Shown: positions 1-10,955, counted from the first letter of the stretch. The stretch is DNA of 40,115 nucleotides from Amphimedon queenslandica (GCF_000090795.2 NW_003546276.1:384247-424361), one strand, 5' to 3'. Translations and numbers: made by a program. Notes: a model not told the origin generated them from the letters alone.

Positions 1-2400
1 TCTTCTTTTAGCATATACTAATAGCTGTCAACACCAACCAATAAAACAGCAAATGAATGAAGTTCTTTCTCGCAGTATTGAAAATGAGACAACACCTCTA
101 CTATCTGTAATAGAGGAAATAGAAACTATAATTAAAGGAAATGAATTGAAGATAGATTTTGGAAGCCCAGTGTAAGGTAGATAAGACATGAAAATTTTGG
201 ATTCAGTTCACTTTCAATGATTGCCTTCCATATGTTAGCCTATTTCTAGCAATACGGGGTAGTAACTGGCATTTAAGGAACTCGAGCCTAAAACTAATGG
301 CACCGATATTTGCTGCATATGACAGAGACTTGTATCAAAGGATAGTTCCAACAACATTGCTGACCTACAGATTTTCCAAGTGAAATTTTAGATTTCTTTG
401 AAAAGGGACACTTTACAGTGCATATATATCACTGGGCAGCAATAGAAGTCAGTAGCTATTGGAAGTCAGTAGCTATTGTTGAGGCACATGAAATGTGTAT
501 CAAGAGACTTAAAATCAGCCATCACTTATCTTACTGATGCATGTCTACAAAAGACATTATTTTTAACAGACATATCAAGACATACAAGAATTTGCTGCAT
601 TAATTGTTTCCTGAAAGGAATTTCATAGAAAACAACACATTGCTGATTGTAGACAAAACAACAGAAGCAAAACACAAAGAGAACATTCAAGTAATGGTAA
701 CAGCAATAGATAACAGCAAATTATTACCACTAAATTTACAAAAAGAAAGAGGGTTAGTGAATACATTCACAAAAAAATAGCAACAGCAGAATAAGCATAC
801 GACCTCTTAAACTTTCACTTAGTTTGTGAAGAAACAACAGCTCAGTATATATATAGTATGATATACTAAACCTCAAGTTCTGGTACCAAAATGATTCACC
901 GAAAGAAGCTACTAACTATGGCCACACCAATTAATAGTATAAAATAAGTGACACAAGAACAGAAAGAACAAAACAGAGAACAAAACAGAGAATCTGAACA
1001 GGTTATCAAGTGCCTTCAATGACATATAGCTTGGAGTGTTCATACAGGTGAGCCATTGACTGAACAAGAACAATATTCCATTTACCCTTGAGCCCTGGCT
1101 GATGAAAAAGGAAATCCTACTAAGTCATCAAAATGTACTTGGACCAATTAATTAAAGTCCAGATACAATGACCACACTTTAGAAGTTTTCCTTACCTTTT
1201 TAGATTCCATACTAGATGTAATCTTAGATGCCTTGTTTAAAACCATTGAGATCTACAAAATTGATATCAGAATATGCCAGGTTTTTGTTTAATTGCTATA
1301 TTAAAAACTTGTGGGTGTTTCTGACGTACACATCATTTTTAATAAAGAAACCACAGAGCATTTCAATCCCTGGTCAAATCTTGTCCAGATAGATCTAACA
1401 CCAGCAAACAACATGAGCATATAACACTTACTCCTCAGTCTCCTATAATGTTGCAGTGGAGAGACATACTTGAATGCCGTGTGTGTAAACATATTAATGA
1501 ATAAAATTGGCATTTCCTTTATGCAACAAGGAAGGCTTATTTCAGAAGATCAACAAATGCTTGTGTTTGCAGGTTGCTTTAGTTGTGAGCAAGAAGATCC
1601 AGCATGGAAAATTACAAGTGGTCTTGCTTCAGTTCCTGAACCAGAACCACTCTATAAGTCTAATCCTATTGAAGCAGATATGATAGGGCATCATGCAGTC
1701 ATGTGTAATGCAAATTCAGTTCTTTTCTACTCTCCAGATACTTATTTGTAAAATATAGGCTTACTTATTTTGACGTGTATTCAAGGCAATTCATAATACA
1801 TTTCAACCCTCCACACTCAACAAAAACAAGATATGTTAACACCAATAATTTAGTGCATACACTACAAAACAACCCAGATCTAGCATCACTATGGCAAGAA
1901 TCGCTACATAACATTGTGACACCACTTTTTGTGGCACTGGTTCAGATTTCACTTCCAATTTCAAATCATTAGGTAAAAGCAACATTTCTTAATCTTTTTC
2001 CCTCATTCTCAATTCATTACAAGCAAAATTCTATGGGCTCCTTATCTGACAAATTAAGCAAATAGAGATTTAGGATTCCTATCCTTTTCAAGACTTGTTG
2101 GAATAGTATACTTCAAAAAGCACTTTACCGCATTTGCTTCTATTTATGGGCATGAATCTCCTCAACAATTATACAATTCTACTGATTCCTCTTTAACAGT
2201 TACAGAACATCATAATCTATGGATTAACAAAATTAGAATCACTGTCAGTGAGCACATCACGTCAGAAGACCAAAGAGTACCATCTACATAGCTATGGCGC
2301 CATTGGCTCAGAATGACATTAATATGCAAAATGTTGGGTAACTCACACTTTGTTATGTCTAAACCAACTTGAGTACTCTTGAGACAAGTGGCTGAATTTT
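1..2400 (+). pseudogene. Decayed transposon-type gene, N-terminal and nuclease-like part
   Basis: Translation in shifting + frames gives a chain of segments resembling a large multidomain protein that is repeated in sponge, cnidarian and fish genomes (family recalled, not searched). Near 195-370 a frame reads [18 protein letters not shown], then a segment with [17 protein letters not shown]. Near 485-510 comes VEAHEMCIKRL, and 1470-1751 is an open stretch with EADMIGHHA and later LFYSPDT. In relatives as I recall them, the EAD and SPDTD acidic residues look like the metal-binding residues of a PIN/FEN-like nuclease, which is an inference. Here the second Asp of SPDTD is replaced by Tyr and followed by a stop. 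Homology continues through 1775-2400 in several frames. There are many stops and frameshifts and the 5' end lies outside the window. It leads directly into the CXC segment that follows. Confidence 0.55.
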
Positions 2401-2411
2401 GAAAGATAACA

Positions 2412-2748
2412 GTTTAATGAGATCGGCTGCGAAGACCCTATAAAGCAAGATTCTATTATTCAAAATTTACAATATTGTGTGCAAAGATGTGGCTGTAAAA
2501 CTGGCTGTAGAACTGCTAGATGCATTTGCCAAAGGGAAAATACATTTTGTGGACCTGGCTGTCGCTGCTATCAGTGTACCAATTTACAAGTAAACATACC
2601 TTCAGAGGAAAGCCAGGAACAAGAAAAATATGACCCATTAGACGAAAACCAACATCAAGAAGAATATGAGGAACATAGTAATTTAGAAGATGAATTAGAG
2701 ACTGAATTAATAACTGAATTTGATGATTATGCTGATGCTATTCTATGA
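2412..2748 (+). pseudogene. CXC (Tesmin/TSO1-like) cysteine-rich domain segment of the same decayed gene
   Basis: The reading frame is open from about 2412 with no ATG, so this is an internal piece and not a separate gene. The visible motif is RCGCKTGCRTARCICQ, followed by a second cluster with CGPGCRCYQC. This spacing is typical of CXC domains, which bind DNA with zinc-coordinating cysteines. After the domain comes a very acidic tail (Glu/Asp/Gln-rich, residues 45-89 of the open frame) ending at a stop at 2748. Placing a CXC domain downstream of a nuclease-like module matches the transposon-type proteins mentioned for the preceding feature. All expected cysteines appear to be present, so this part is better preserved than its neighbours. 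A host tesmin/LIN54-type gene is unlikely, because those carry two CXC repeats with a conserved linker. Confidence 0.65.
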
Positions 2749-3289
2749 ATTGTTGATGCCTTCAAACCAGCTACTAGTGTACCTGCATCGCCATTTGGAG
2801 GATACGCTAGACCTACCACTTTTACTTGCACTCAGCCCACCTCATTTGTTGCTCCTAATAGTGTGCAAAAAGGGAAAGCCAAAGCATTTCACAAAACTAT
2901 TGTTGGTATTGCACTTGTGATCCTTGACCCTAAACTGCCTTGTAGCTCTAAGATGGCTTCAAATTTCAATTACTGTGTCGTCACACAGATTGTTGTTCTT
3001 CTGGATGAGACAAAATGTGACGTTTTTCTTGTGACTGAACAAGTTTCAAAACAACTAGAATTTAAAGCTATACTTATGGACTCAAAGTGTTCTGTCATTC
3101 ATCACTCTCAGTACCAAAGGTATAGATTTTCGGAAATCAAACAAAAATCTTGGCTACTTGTAAGCAAGCATACGAGACCATCTATTGTCCTGATGCAAGT
3201 ACTGCCTCTGTTTTACCATGAAAACGAGCATCATCAATGAATCAAGAGTTACATTTTAAAATGTCAAAGGTTATAAATATATTTTACTG
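2749..3289 (+). pseudogene. Linker region of the decayed gene, weakly recognisable
   Basis: The frame continues past the stop at 2748 and re-opens from 2863 to 3240 (125 codons, opened by a non-ATG reading). It reads FHKTIVGIALVILDPKL and then a neutral segment with no motif I recognise. In relatives of this multidomain family a low-complexity linker separates the CXC domain from a C-terminal zinc finger, so the position fits. The stop codons near 3240-3290 separate it from the RING-like finger. Identity is inferred mainly from position. Confidence 0.3.
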
Positions 3290-3301
3290 GCTAGGTAATG
3301 T

Positions 3302-3466
3302 GCCTCAATTTTTCATTGTGTTATTTGTAATGATATTGCACCAAATCCAGTCGTGTCTTCGTGTTGTGGAAGAGTAGTTGGGTGCAAGTTATGTATTGAT
3401 GCCTGGGTACAAGAGAAATCCAAATGCCCACATTGTACTCTGTCATCTAAGATCGTTTTGTGCTAA
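3302..3466 (+). pseudogene. RING-like C-terminal zinc finger of the same decayed gene
   Basis: An open frame of about 54 codons ends at TAA 3464-3466. It reads FHCVICNDIAPNP, then SSCCGRVVGCKLCIDAW, then KCPHC. The Cys-x2-Cys, Cys-Cys-Gly, Gly-Cys-x2-Cys and Cys-Pro-x-Cys pattern with the central Trp is that of small RING/U-box-like fingers that close many transposon-encoded proteins in cnidarians, sponges and fish (recalled). It is too short for automatic ORF calling and has no ATG. It lies about 550 bases after the CXC stop on the same strand, which supports one original gene. An E3-ligase-like role is possible in intact relatives, but here it is only a fossil. Confidence 0.55.
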
Positions 3467-4019
3467 AGGGCTTTGATGATGTATTGAGTGTCCTGAGAAG
3501 TTTCTCAAGAAGGATTTCTATTGATGATTATCAATGATCAGCCCAAGAGCTCACCTTTTGCTTATACCTTTTCACCGCCTGACGCTAATGGTTTATAGGT
3601 ATTGTACTTGTATTCAATGACATTGCCAGTCGAAGCATAATGTATTTCATTGATCCTCATTCATTTATCCAGGCTATATTTAGTATTCAGTTTATTTTTC
3701 TGCATTCATTTATTTGATTTTGTTATTATGACTATTGATGCATTGATGGGCTGCTTCTGAATACATGTAAAAGAATAATAAGTTGTTTTTGCCTACTTTC
3801 CTTAAGTTTTCACATTCTCTTTTATTTGTCCTCTGCTCTTCAGATCAATTTTATTTTGGCCCAACCCATACTTCTAAGTTATAATTAATTTAAACTCTTG
3901 ATATAATAAAAAGCAAACTTGTCACAGAAATATGCGAGAAAAAGAAATTTTAAATTAATAAAATAATGTACTGCAGCTTGAATTGTTGTCCATTGTTATG
4001 AAGTACATCTTAAAATATT
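3467..4019. other. AT-rich stretch without recognisable gene
   Basis: There are no open frames of note on either strand and no repeats that I could identify. It separates the decayed CXC/RING gene on + from the decayed integrase on -. It may hold the 3' ends of both elements, but no terminal inverted repeats were found by eye. Confidence 0.5.
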
Positions 4020-5461
4020 ATTTGCATTTATGGATAGAAATTGAAGAAATCTTTCCCTAAGTTGCTGTAGTAACAGATTGTTTTGTAATGGATCAGAACC
4101 AAATGTATGAGGCTCTGTAAGATAACCACCATTATTTAAGTATTACTGTAGAGCACAAAGAGAGCTTGGAATTACTGATAAATTTAACAATACAGCAACA
4201 AATGAACGCATTTCTTATTGGTTAGGTGTTTCTCCTTGTCGTCCAGGTATCCTATGATTATTCCATGACTTAATAACATCAATTGAAACCCATGAAACAC
4301 AAAAATTAACTTCATTTTGCATATCTATTTCATTAATTACTTTCATTAATACAAGAATTCTTTCAATGAAATAGTTGATTCTTTGGTTGACTTCAACCCA
4401 CGATCTTTTAATTCGGTGATTACAATGGGAAGTATTTTGGAGAAATGGTGAACAACAAGTTCTATTTTGGTATTGAAAGATGTGTTGCTGAACTTTACCA
4501 ATCAAACAGAATTCTGTTCCATGATCAACACGGATTTGCTCCCAAATCCCTTCAGTTAACAGCAGTGGTCTATACAAAGCATTATAAAAGTCAATAGGGT
4601 TTTCTGACAGTTACCATATAGCCACTTAATTTCGAAGGTTCAACTTTCGCTGTTTTCGCGGATTTTCCGTATTCGCGAAAGTTAATTCCTTAAAATATCG
4701 GTATTGCCCATAAAAAAGAACCGCGAAAGTTAATTCGCGAAAAAAAACTTGTGGCCTGATTCGCGAAAGTTTATTGCCTCGAAACTTTGTGGCCATATGG
4801 TATTATCAATCCAACTGCAAGTATATGAACAATCCCAAACATGTTTACCAATTTGTTCTGATTGATGTGTCACTTTTCTCCATATAAATTAGCATGATAG
4901 GATTAAACTGAAACAATGATTGTTACTGACGACTTGCCATTACAACTGGAGCAGTTCTTGAAAGTGACTAACCTATCCTTTTTTTAGAGACATGTATTTT
5001 TCTGATGAAAAATATCCATACACTGTCCTCCCATAACCGTGTCCCAATAATGATAGTGCTTGAGTTACTAGATGATCAAGCGATGCTAGAGACAGCTGGC
5101 TTTGGTAATAAATATCTCTCAATGCACAAAAGCGACGCACAGATCTTTCAGAGTAGCCTCTGACACCTGGATGTAGTATTTGTAAAGAAATGCTTATCTG
5201 GTGATGACAATATCCACGCAATGCCCAATTCCTTATTTGGCTTTCTTGCTGATCTGTGTCTGAACAGAACAACCTAGTGAAGCAATCTAATGTGTGTGCG
5301 AGAAAGAGAGAGGGGAAACCTGTAGAAATGGAAATAATCACAGCAAAGACATTTGAAAAACTCACAAAGTCGATCACAAAGTTCCCTTTAAGGCTGCCAT
5401 GTACATTAGGTGTCGCCTGTGGTGTGACTATTAAAAAATTCATTGACTCCTCAATTTTCAC
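4020..5461 (-). pseudogene. Decayed integrase-core (DDE) transposon gene
   Basis: Read on the minus strand. The first block (5250-4985) contains LRGYCHHQISISLQILHPG, GVRGYSERSVRRFCALRDI and LLGHGYGRTVYGYFSS, an N-terminal helix-turn-helix-like region. A degraded block at 4900-4810 reads NKLVNMFGIVHILAVG. The last block (4577-4215) reads GIWEQIRVDHGTEFCLI, NHRIKRSWVEVNQRINY and a tail with SWNNHRIPGRQGETPNQ. Further frames down to about 4020 give EPHTFGSDPL and NLLLQQLRER. VDHGTE and the NHRIxRxWxEVN motif are characteristic of the integrase catalytic core found in animal single-copy integrase genes and their transposons; the Asp of VDHG and the Glu of WVEVN are plausible catalytic residues. 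Stops and frameshifts, plus the inserted MITE at 4614-4800, show it is dead. Confidence 0.7.
4614..4800. mobile_element. 187 bp MITE with CGCGAAA-rich interior inside the decayed integrase
   Basis: The ends are CCATATAGCCAC (4614-4625) and, on the other strand, CCATATGGCCAC (4800-4789), an inverted repeat matching at 11 of 12 positions. A TA dinucleotide lies immediately outside each end (4612-4613 and 4801-4802), consistent with a TA target-site duplication as in Tc1/mariner-like elements. The interior holds repeated copies of TTCGCGAAAGTT in one direction or as short palindromes. There is no coding capacity. It splits the integrase reading between the HILAVG block and the NPIDFYNALYRPLLL block, so it inserted after that gene arrived. 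Confidence 0.75.
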
Positions 5462-5539
5462 TTCCTAAAAGACAGCATATCATAATATAAAATACTAAGT
5501 TCTTGCAAAATTTGTTTATTAACATTACAGTGAGTGCAA

Positions 5540-5960
5540 TGGCGGAAAAATACTCGCATTCATTACATTGGTTACAACACTTAGTTTTTGTACATTTTCC
5601 TTTTTATGCTGATGCAATTTTAGAATCAGGACATGGTTTTGGAAGGTCACTAAAATTATTTACTACGTTAAATAAAAGATTGCGTTCAGCAATAAAAGCA
5701 GCTAATCTTTGCTTTGTTTCTTTTGTTAAATTGCTTCCACTCTTAGCATAGAATCTGTTTCGTGTGCTGAAAAATTATAAGTGCCAATATATTCTCCTGG
5801 TGAACAGAAGTGATCTCATGCTTTATCAAAGTTGTCACAACTGCTGTCATTTGAGGCTTTTGTGGAATCTCAGTCACCCAGTGCTTGAACCTGGGATTCT
5901 TTTGCCATGCCTTGATCTGTCCTATTTAAAGTTTTTTGGGTCTCTTCCCTGCTAATATCT
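5540..5960 (-). pseudogene. Possible N-terminal region of the decayed integrase, or a BED-like finger
   Basis: On the minus strand 5751-5620 is open and reads KSGSNLTKETKQRLAALIAE, a charged helical stretch ending at a stop after SKIASA. It then gives a Cys cluster, KCCNQCNEC. Upstream on the same strand 5940-5790 reads KAWQKNPRFKHWVTEIPQKP, whose Trp and Phe-x2-Trp spacing faintly recalls zf-BED openings of hAT proteins. Neither match is strong. It may be the N-terminus of the downstream integrase or an unrelated remnant. Confidence 0.22.
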
Positions 5961-6339
5961 AAATGTATGTACTTGAATTTATTAATGGATGCCATTTTTA
6001 CCAAACCTTTCTTTTTTGTAATTGTCACTACTATGACCTTCTAGCTCTGAGAAAGTACTTGCTTTATTTAATGCCATCATTGAGAGTCATGAGAAAGAGC
6101 CATGAGTAGTGACTATACTAAATAACAGGAGCAATCAAAATACAGATTCAAGTAATGTAATATGCACACTGCAGTAGCACAATAATAGGTCTCTAGGTAC
6201 AAAATACAGGTGTTGATTTGCAACTTGCAAGTGTTGCTGGCAAGTTCAGCCTTCCGGATAAGCATATGTAACTGAAGCCGATCGTCCATTAGCCATAGGC
6301 ACGCTTTTGCAAGCATTTAATAGAGATGGACGGATCTGG
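5961..6339. other. Intergenic stretch, nothing recognised
   Basis: A 67-codon minus frame (6316-6113) without recognisable motifs is the only open stretch. No repeats were identified. It ends abruptly where the 5' LTR at 6340 begins. Confidence 0.5.
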
Positions 6340-6531
6340 TGTAGTGAGGTGACTCATCAGAACTCATCAATATTCATAAACTACCTTTGTATATTGTTCC
6401 ATGCCGTGTTATTAATAATCAGTGTTTGGGCGTCAACACAAGGCATCGTAAGTTCTTTCTAGCGCTGCAATCCTGCCTGCCTTATGCCAGCCAGCCTCTT
6501 CCTCATACTACTCATTTTTGATTTGCTTTAT
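6340..6531 (+). repeat. 5' LTR of the short LTR element
   Basis: 192 bp beginning TGTAGTGAGG and ending just before the primer-binding-like TGGTGACC at 6532. It is alignable along its length to 7362-7566, with several indels and substitutions. Confidence 0.7.
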
Positions 6532-6690
6532 TGGTGACCCAGACGGCCCTGATGACCCACTGCTCAGGGTTAAGCTACACAGCAACCACAAGATGTATGC
6601 TGGCTCATTTTTGATTTGCTATATTTGGTGACCCAGTTGGCCCTGATAACTCACTGTTCAGGGTTCAGCAGGAGCAGTAATCATGGACTG
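6512..6690 (+). repeat. Tandem duplication of the primer-binding region
   Basis: The stretch beginning CTCATTTTTGATTTGCT and running through TGGTGACCCAG, GGCCCTGAT and CTCAGGGTT occurs twice in a row (from about 6511 and from about 6604). The second copy is diverged (TTCAGGGTTCAGC in place of CTCAGGGTTAAGC). The element thus carries two primer-binding-like sites in series. Confidence 0.65.
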
Positions 6691-7361
6691 TGTGTTGGCC
6701 TCAATCTTACGGCTAGTCCACACACTCCTCTAATCTCTCATTATTAAGCTGGCCTCTCTAGCTCGTATGCTCATTCTTGTCTCTCTGGCAACTCACTGTC
6801 TGTCGACTATAAGGCAGCTCTTTTTCTCTGGGTTTCTCTGGTTTGACGACTCACTGTCAGTCTGTACCCACACATACCCATCACTCGCTCTTTGCCTCTA
6901 TCTCTAACCTATGACCCACTAATTATCAACTCTAAAAAGTCGTGAAACACTCACGCAGCATGTTTGTCACTACTCCTAGCAGTTGCTCTCTGGATGCTGT
7001 TCATTACTCTGTCATTTTTTTGTTCGACCATGTTTGACCTTCGCTTGCCTTTTCTAATCGACCTTTCTCTCTTGCACCTCAATATAAATAAGGTGGTCAC
7101 TACACTAACCACTACACATCCTGTATCATTCACGCTAGTTTGGCACCTTTACTTTCTCTTTCTCCCAATGCTCTTTCTTCCTCAGATACTACTCATTTGG
7201 AGACTGACAGTACTTGTTTGGATACCAACATTACTGTTCGGAGACGGACGGTACTTGCTCACGTGTCAGAATTCCTCAGCAACTCAACTTATAGACTGCT
7301 ATTCATGGTTTACTCATTCTTCATTGGTTTCATATTGACTGTTCGTCTGGCGGGGGAGTAC

Positions 7362-7566
7362 TGTAGTTAGCTGACTCGTCATGACATCACATCAGAACTC
7401 ATAAATATTCATGAACTATCTTTGTATATATTTTCCATGCAGTGTTATTAATAATCAGTGTTTGGATGTCAACATGAGGCATTTTAGCTCTCTCTCTAGC
7501 TCAGCAATCCTGCTTGCCTTATGCCAGCCGGCTTCTTTCTCATAGCACTCATTTTTGATTTGCTAT
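7362..7566 (+). repeat. 3' LTR of the short LTR element
   Basis: About 205 bp beginning TGTAGTTAGC directly after the GGGGGAG tract and ending near TTGATTTGCTATA. Its divergence from the 5' LTR suggests an old insertion. The satellite block begins soon after its end. Confidence 0.68.
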
Positions 7567-7839
7567 ACCGATAAGTTGCATTCATTTCTGATAACTTTTG
7601 ACACTGAAATCAAACAATGGAATTGAATACTGATTCCAAGTGCTACTTTTATGCTTGTGGAAAGCTACGTGGCATCAATTACAGCAAGAAAAATGCAATA
7701 TTTATGAATAACTAAGGTATAAGGAACGGATTTATTAACTATTATTAGTATTAAAAGGTGTGGTTGGTTGTTGCTTAATTTGAAATCGTTTGAAGCAATC
7801 CCTACAGGAAGCAAAGGATTGAATACTCTGAACTCAAAA

Positions 7840-9480
7840 TTGCTGAGGAAAGCAAAACTTTACTTTGGAACCTCTAAAGTCATAACTCTCTCTGATCAGT
7901 GACTTTTGATATTTTTAAGTATACTTTGGAACTAAGAAAAGAAGTAACAAATACTGAGATATAAGTTGGACATGAAACATCATTTAAAACAAATTTAGCT
8001 ATGAAAACTAAATATGTTCAGTCACTCCTGGTATAAACTATACAATAAAACTCAGAGAAAAGGAATTAAATGCTGAGAAGCAAAACATGAAATATCATTT
8101 CAAAAACCAATCTCAAACAATATGAACTTAGTCTGATCAGTTATTTCTTGTATTTTAAACTGTACTAGGAAATAAATAGAAGAAACAAATACTAAGAAAT
8201 AAGTAGTATGTGAAAATTTATTACGTAAATGAAAACTAAGTCTTACCTGTCAAACCAGTATAATATGAAACTGAGAAAAAAAGAATGGAATAGTCAAACT
8301 AAAAAACAACACATTTTATTAAAACCCTTAAATGATAAGAACTCAGTCTGATTTGTCACTCTATACTGTGACACTGAAAATAGGAGAAACAAAAATACTG
8401 AAAAGTCAGTAAAACATAAACCATCATTTAGAAAACAAGCCTGAAATGATGTGAACTCAATCTGATCAGTCGCTGATGGTAGTTGAAGCTAAACTATAAA
8501 ACTGAGGAAAGAAACAAATGGTGAAAAGTACTACTTGAAAAGAAATAGTGAGAACTTAGAAAAACAAGACTTGACGTTAGACTTCTGGTTTTTTAAACTA
8601 TACTAGTAAACTGAGATCAGAAGAAAAGTTGTGATAAGTGAGTAGTACATAAAGCATTTTAAAATCAAACTCAGTACTGAGTCTGATCAGTCAATTCGTG
8701 ATTTAAAACTGTATTGTGGAATAGAAAAACAAAGAAGTAGATACTGAGAATGAACCAAACTTAGATGAAAAAAATTAAGTTTGATCAGTCAAACTGGTAT
8801 AAATACTGACAAGTCAATAAACATAAAACATCAAAAACCAAAGTTAAGTTATAAGAACTCGGTTTTTTTCAGTCACTTCTGGTATCTTAAACTACACTAT
8901 GAAACTGAGAAAAGAAGCAAATAATGAAAAATGAATCGTAACTGAAACTAAACTTAAATGTAAAACTTAAGTCTGATCAGTCAGCCTGGTATTTACTTTG
9001 CAATAAAATTCAAAGAATCCGTGAAAACAGAAAAAAATTTAGAATCAAAAAGAACAAAACAAGAACTCATTTTGATCAGCCACTTGTGGTAGTTGATACT
9101 ATGAAATTGAGAAAAGAAAAAACAAATTTTGAGTAGTTCTTGTAGCATCATTTTAAAAACCAAACTCATGATAAGATCTCACTCTGATCAGTTGTCACTT
9201 CCGCATCTTAAGCTATACTATAATATTGAGTAAAGAAAAACAAATACTGAGAAGTAAGTCGTTCCTGAAACATTTTAGAACCAAACTTAAGTAATAAAAA
9301 TAAAATCTGATTTATTAGCTTGGTTTAGGCTATGCTATGAAACTTGATGAAAAAAATAGTGGGAACTGAGAAAAACAACACATTTAAAGTACAATTGTCA
9401 TAAAATGATAAGTTAATCTGATAAGTCAATTTTGGTATTTTAAACTATAGTATGAAACGAAGGAAAGAAGAAACTGATAG
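7840..9480 (+). repeat. ~115 bp satellite, left arm, segment 1
   Basis: Diverged tandem monomers of about 105-122 bp. Each has a core like GATCAGTCACTTCTGGTAT followed by TTTAAACTATACTATGAAAC, GAGAAAAGAAGAAACAAATA, a GTAGTACATAAAACATC block and AAACC(A)AACTTAAATGA. Successive cores lie near 7895, 8019, 8134, 8247, 8350, 8463, 8582, 8690, 8785, 8875, 8978, 9080, 9195, 9315 and 9425. Two core versions, TCTGGTATTTTAAAC and CCTGGTATAAACTA, often alternate, which hints at a dimeric higher-order unit. There is no coding capacity. Between 7567 and 7840 the sequence is a degraded edge of the array. Confidence 0.85.
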
Positions 9481-9658
9481 TGTTAAGGAGCCAAAATTTT
9501 TTCATTATAATATTGACACATACACTTACTTAGGCAACATAAAGGAAGAATCTAGAATATAGGAGAAAAAGTTTACAGAAAAATCATGATTGAAGTCACC
9601 AGATAACTGTAAACATTATGAGAATATTCTAGATATGAAATTTTACCACCTTCCAACA
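9481..9658 (-). repeat. 3' LTR of the Copia fragment
   Basis: On the minus strand it starts TGTTGGAAGGTGG immediately after a purine-rich GAGGAG tract and the RNase H end. It finishes TTAACA exactly where satellite sequence resumes at 9480. The TGTT...AACA termini are the expected short inverted ends of a Copia LTR. Length 178 bp. Confidence 0.7.
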
Positions 9659-10870
9659 CTCCTCAATTATTTCTTTAAATCCTGCCATTTCTCTGAACCT
9701 TTTGAACTTGTTTCCATACAAGGCTTTAGTTAACATGTCAGCAATCATATCCTAAGTTCTACAGTACTTTGATTCATCTCTGACAAAATAATATCTCACA
9801 TCAGTATGCTTACTACTTCGATGAAACTAAGGTTTTTTGTATATGCATATTGCACGTTGGTCGTCTTCAATTATTACAACTAGTTTTGTAGGCTCTTTCT
9901 TAATCTCCATTTCAGGTAAGTGTTCCACCTGATACCTTCCTTAGCTACTATGATCAGAGACACTGTTTTATGCTACCCAGCTCACAGTGGAATTTTTAAT
10001 CTTACACAAGTATCCTAAAATGGATTTTCTGTCGTTTGCATCTCCAGCTAAGTCTAAGTCTGTCAATTCATGCAATCAGTTGATCCTTTTATTGTGAGTA
10101 GCACATGTACCTGCAATGTAACGTACTGACTGCAAAGGCAATAGCTAGCAAGTTCTTGTAGACAGGTAAAGCAGTTGTTCAATGAATGATCAATAAACTT
10201 CTACATCAAAAGGTACTGAGGTTTTATCTCCTATTATCAGCTTTTCACTTGGATCAAGTAGTGTTCTTACTGACTTAGAATTTTCCATACTAATAGAATT
10301 TTGCATACTAATAGAATTTTTCATACTGAACTGCTTCAGACTCTTAGTGTAATTTGGCTGCCCGAGCCAAATTTGTCTTCTTTCACTGTCTTGTATGATA
10401 TTGACTCCTAAACAGAAGTATAACACATAGATCCTTCGCTTCAAATCGACTAGCAATATAAGACTTGATTTTGGTCGTGTTTTCTGCAATGAGCAGATCA
10501 TCAACAGAAACTACAATAATGGCATCTCATAAATGCCAAAATCTTCATTTATTCTACATAAAGTTCATTTTGACCAAATGTTGGTGGATGGTCTCATTCC
10601 AACACCGAGGAGGTTGCTTTAATTTATACAGACTCTTATTTATGCGACAGACATTGTTCTCCTTTCCCATTTCTTTGAAGCCATCTTGTTGACACATGAA
10701 CACTTCCTCCGCTAATTCACCATTCAGATAAGCAGTTTTGTTGTCCATTTGGTGATCTTCATCTTGAGAGCTGACAAGAGCAATCACAGCAAGAATGGAT
10801 TCAAAGCAAGCCACTGGTGCATAGGTTTTGTCCTTGACATTGCCCTGTTAAAGTGTTGCGAGTAACCTTG
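9481..10870 (-). mobile_element. Ty1/Copia retrotransposon fragment (3' half with LTR)
   Basis: Minus strand. The sequence from about 10860 begins within the RT (KTYAPVACFES) and continues with KTAYLNGELAEEVFM and NKSLYKLKQPPRCW (ORF 10814-10554). Then SVDDLLIAEN near 10490-10520 carries the catalytic Asp-Asp pair. The RNase H end near 9760-9650 contains DMIADMLTKALYGNKFKR, the typical Copia C-terminus. The 3' LTR follows at 9658-9481. Integrase, protease and gag are absent, so it is 5'-truncated, and stops and frameshifts break the RT. It splits the satellite block, so it inserted into existing satellite or was carried along by it. Confidence 0.82.
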
Positions 10871-10955
10871 CGCTTTTTTAATGTTTCATGTTATACTAGA
10901 TTTCTCTACTTGTTTCTTTTCTCATGTTTAGTGTGGACTATATAATATAAACTTT
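10871..10955 (-). repeat. Single inverted satellite monomer beside the Copia truncation
   Basis: This stretch reads ATGTTTCATGTTATACTAG, then ACTTGTTTCTTTTCTCATG, which is the satellite consensus in reverse orientation although the flanking arrays on this arm are all forward. It sits directly at the truncated end of the Copia fragment. Confidence 0.6.

Larger units (their letters stand above)
6340..7566 (+). mobile_element. Short non-autonomous LTR retroelement
   Basis: Two direct repeats (6340-6531 and 7362-7566) flank about 830 bp of internal sequence. Both begin TGTAGT and share TTATTAATAATCAGTGTTTG and CTCATTTTTGATTTGCT. Directly after the left repeat comes TGGTGACCCAGACGGCCC, which is in the place and form of a tRNA primer-binding site. 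Directly before the right repeat is GGGGGAGTAC, a polypurine tract of the kind preceding 3' LTRs of Ty3/Gypsy elements. The interior has no gag or pol motifs; its open frames (6964-7370) are Ser/Thr/Leu-rich and unrecognised. The size and lack of genes are those of a TRIM-like derivative. No clear target-site duplication was found, so it may be rearranged. Confidence 0.72.

Noticed and set aside
2479-2748. Host tesmin/LIN54-type gene
   Set aside because: Only one CXC unit, no start codon, and flanks match a decayed transposon-type protein.
5256-5468. Plus-strand 70-codon ORF
   Set aside because: Overlaps the minus-strand integrase-related frames and shows no motif of its own.
6951-7370. Internal ORFs of the short LTR element as gag or pol
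   Set aside because: No zinc knuckle, protease, RT or integrase motif; composition is low-complexity Ser/Thr/Leu.
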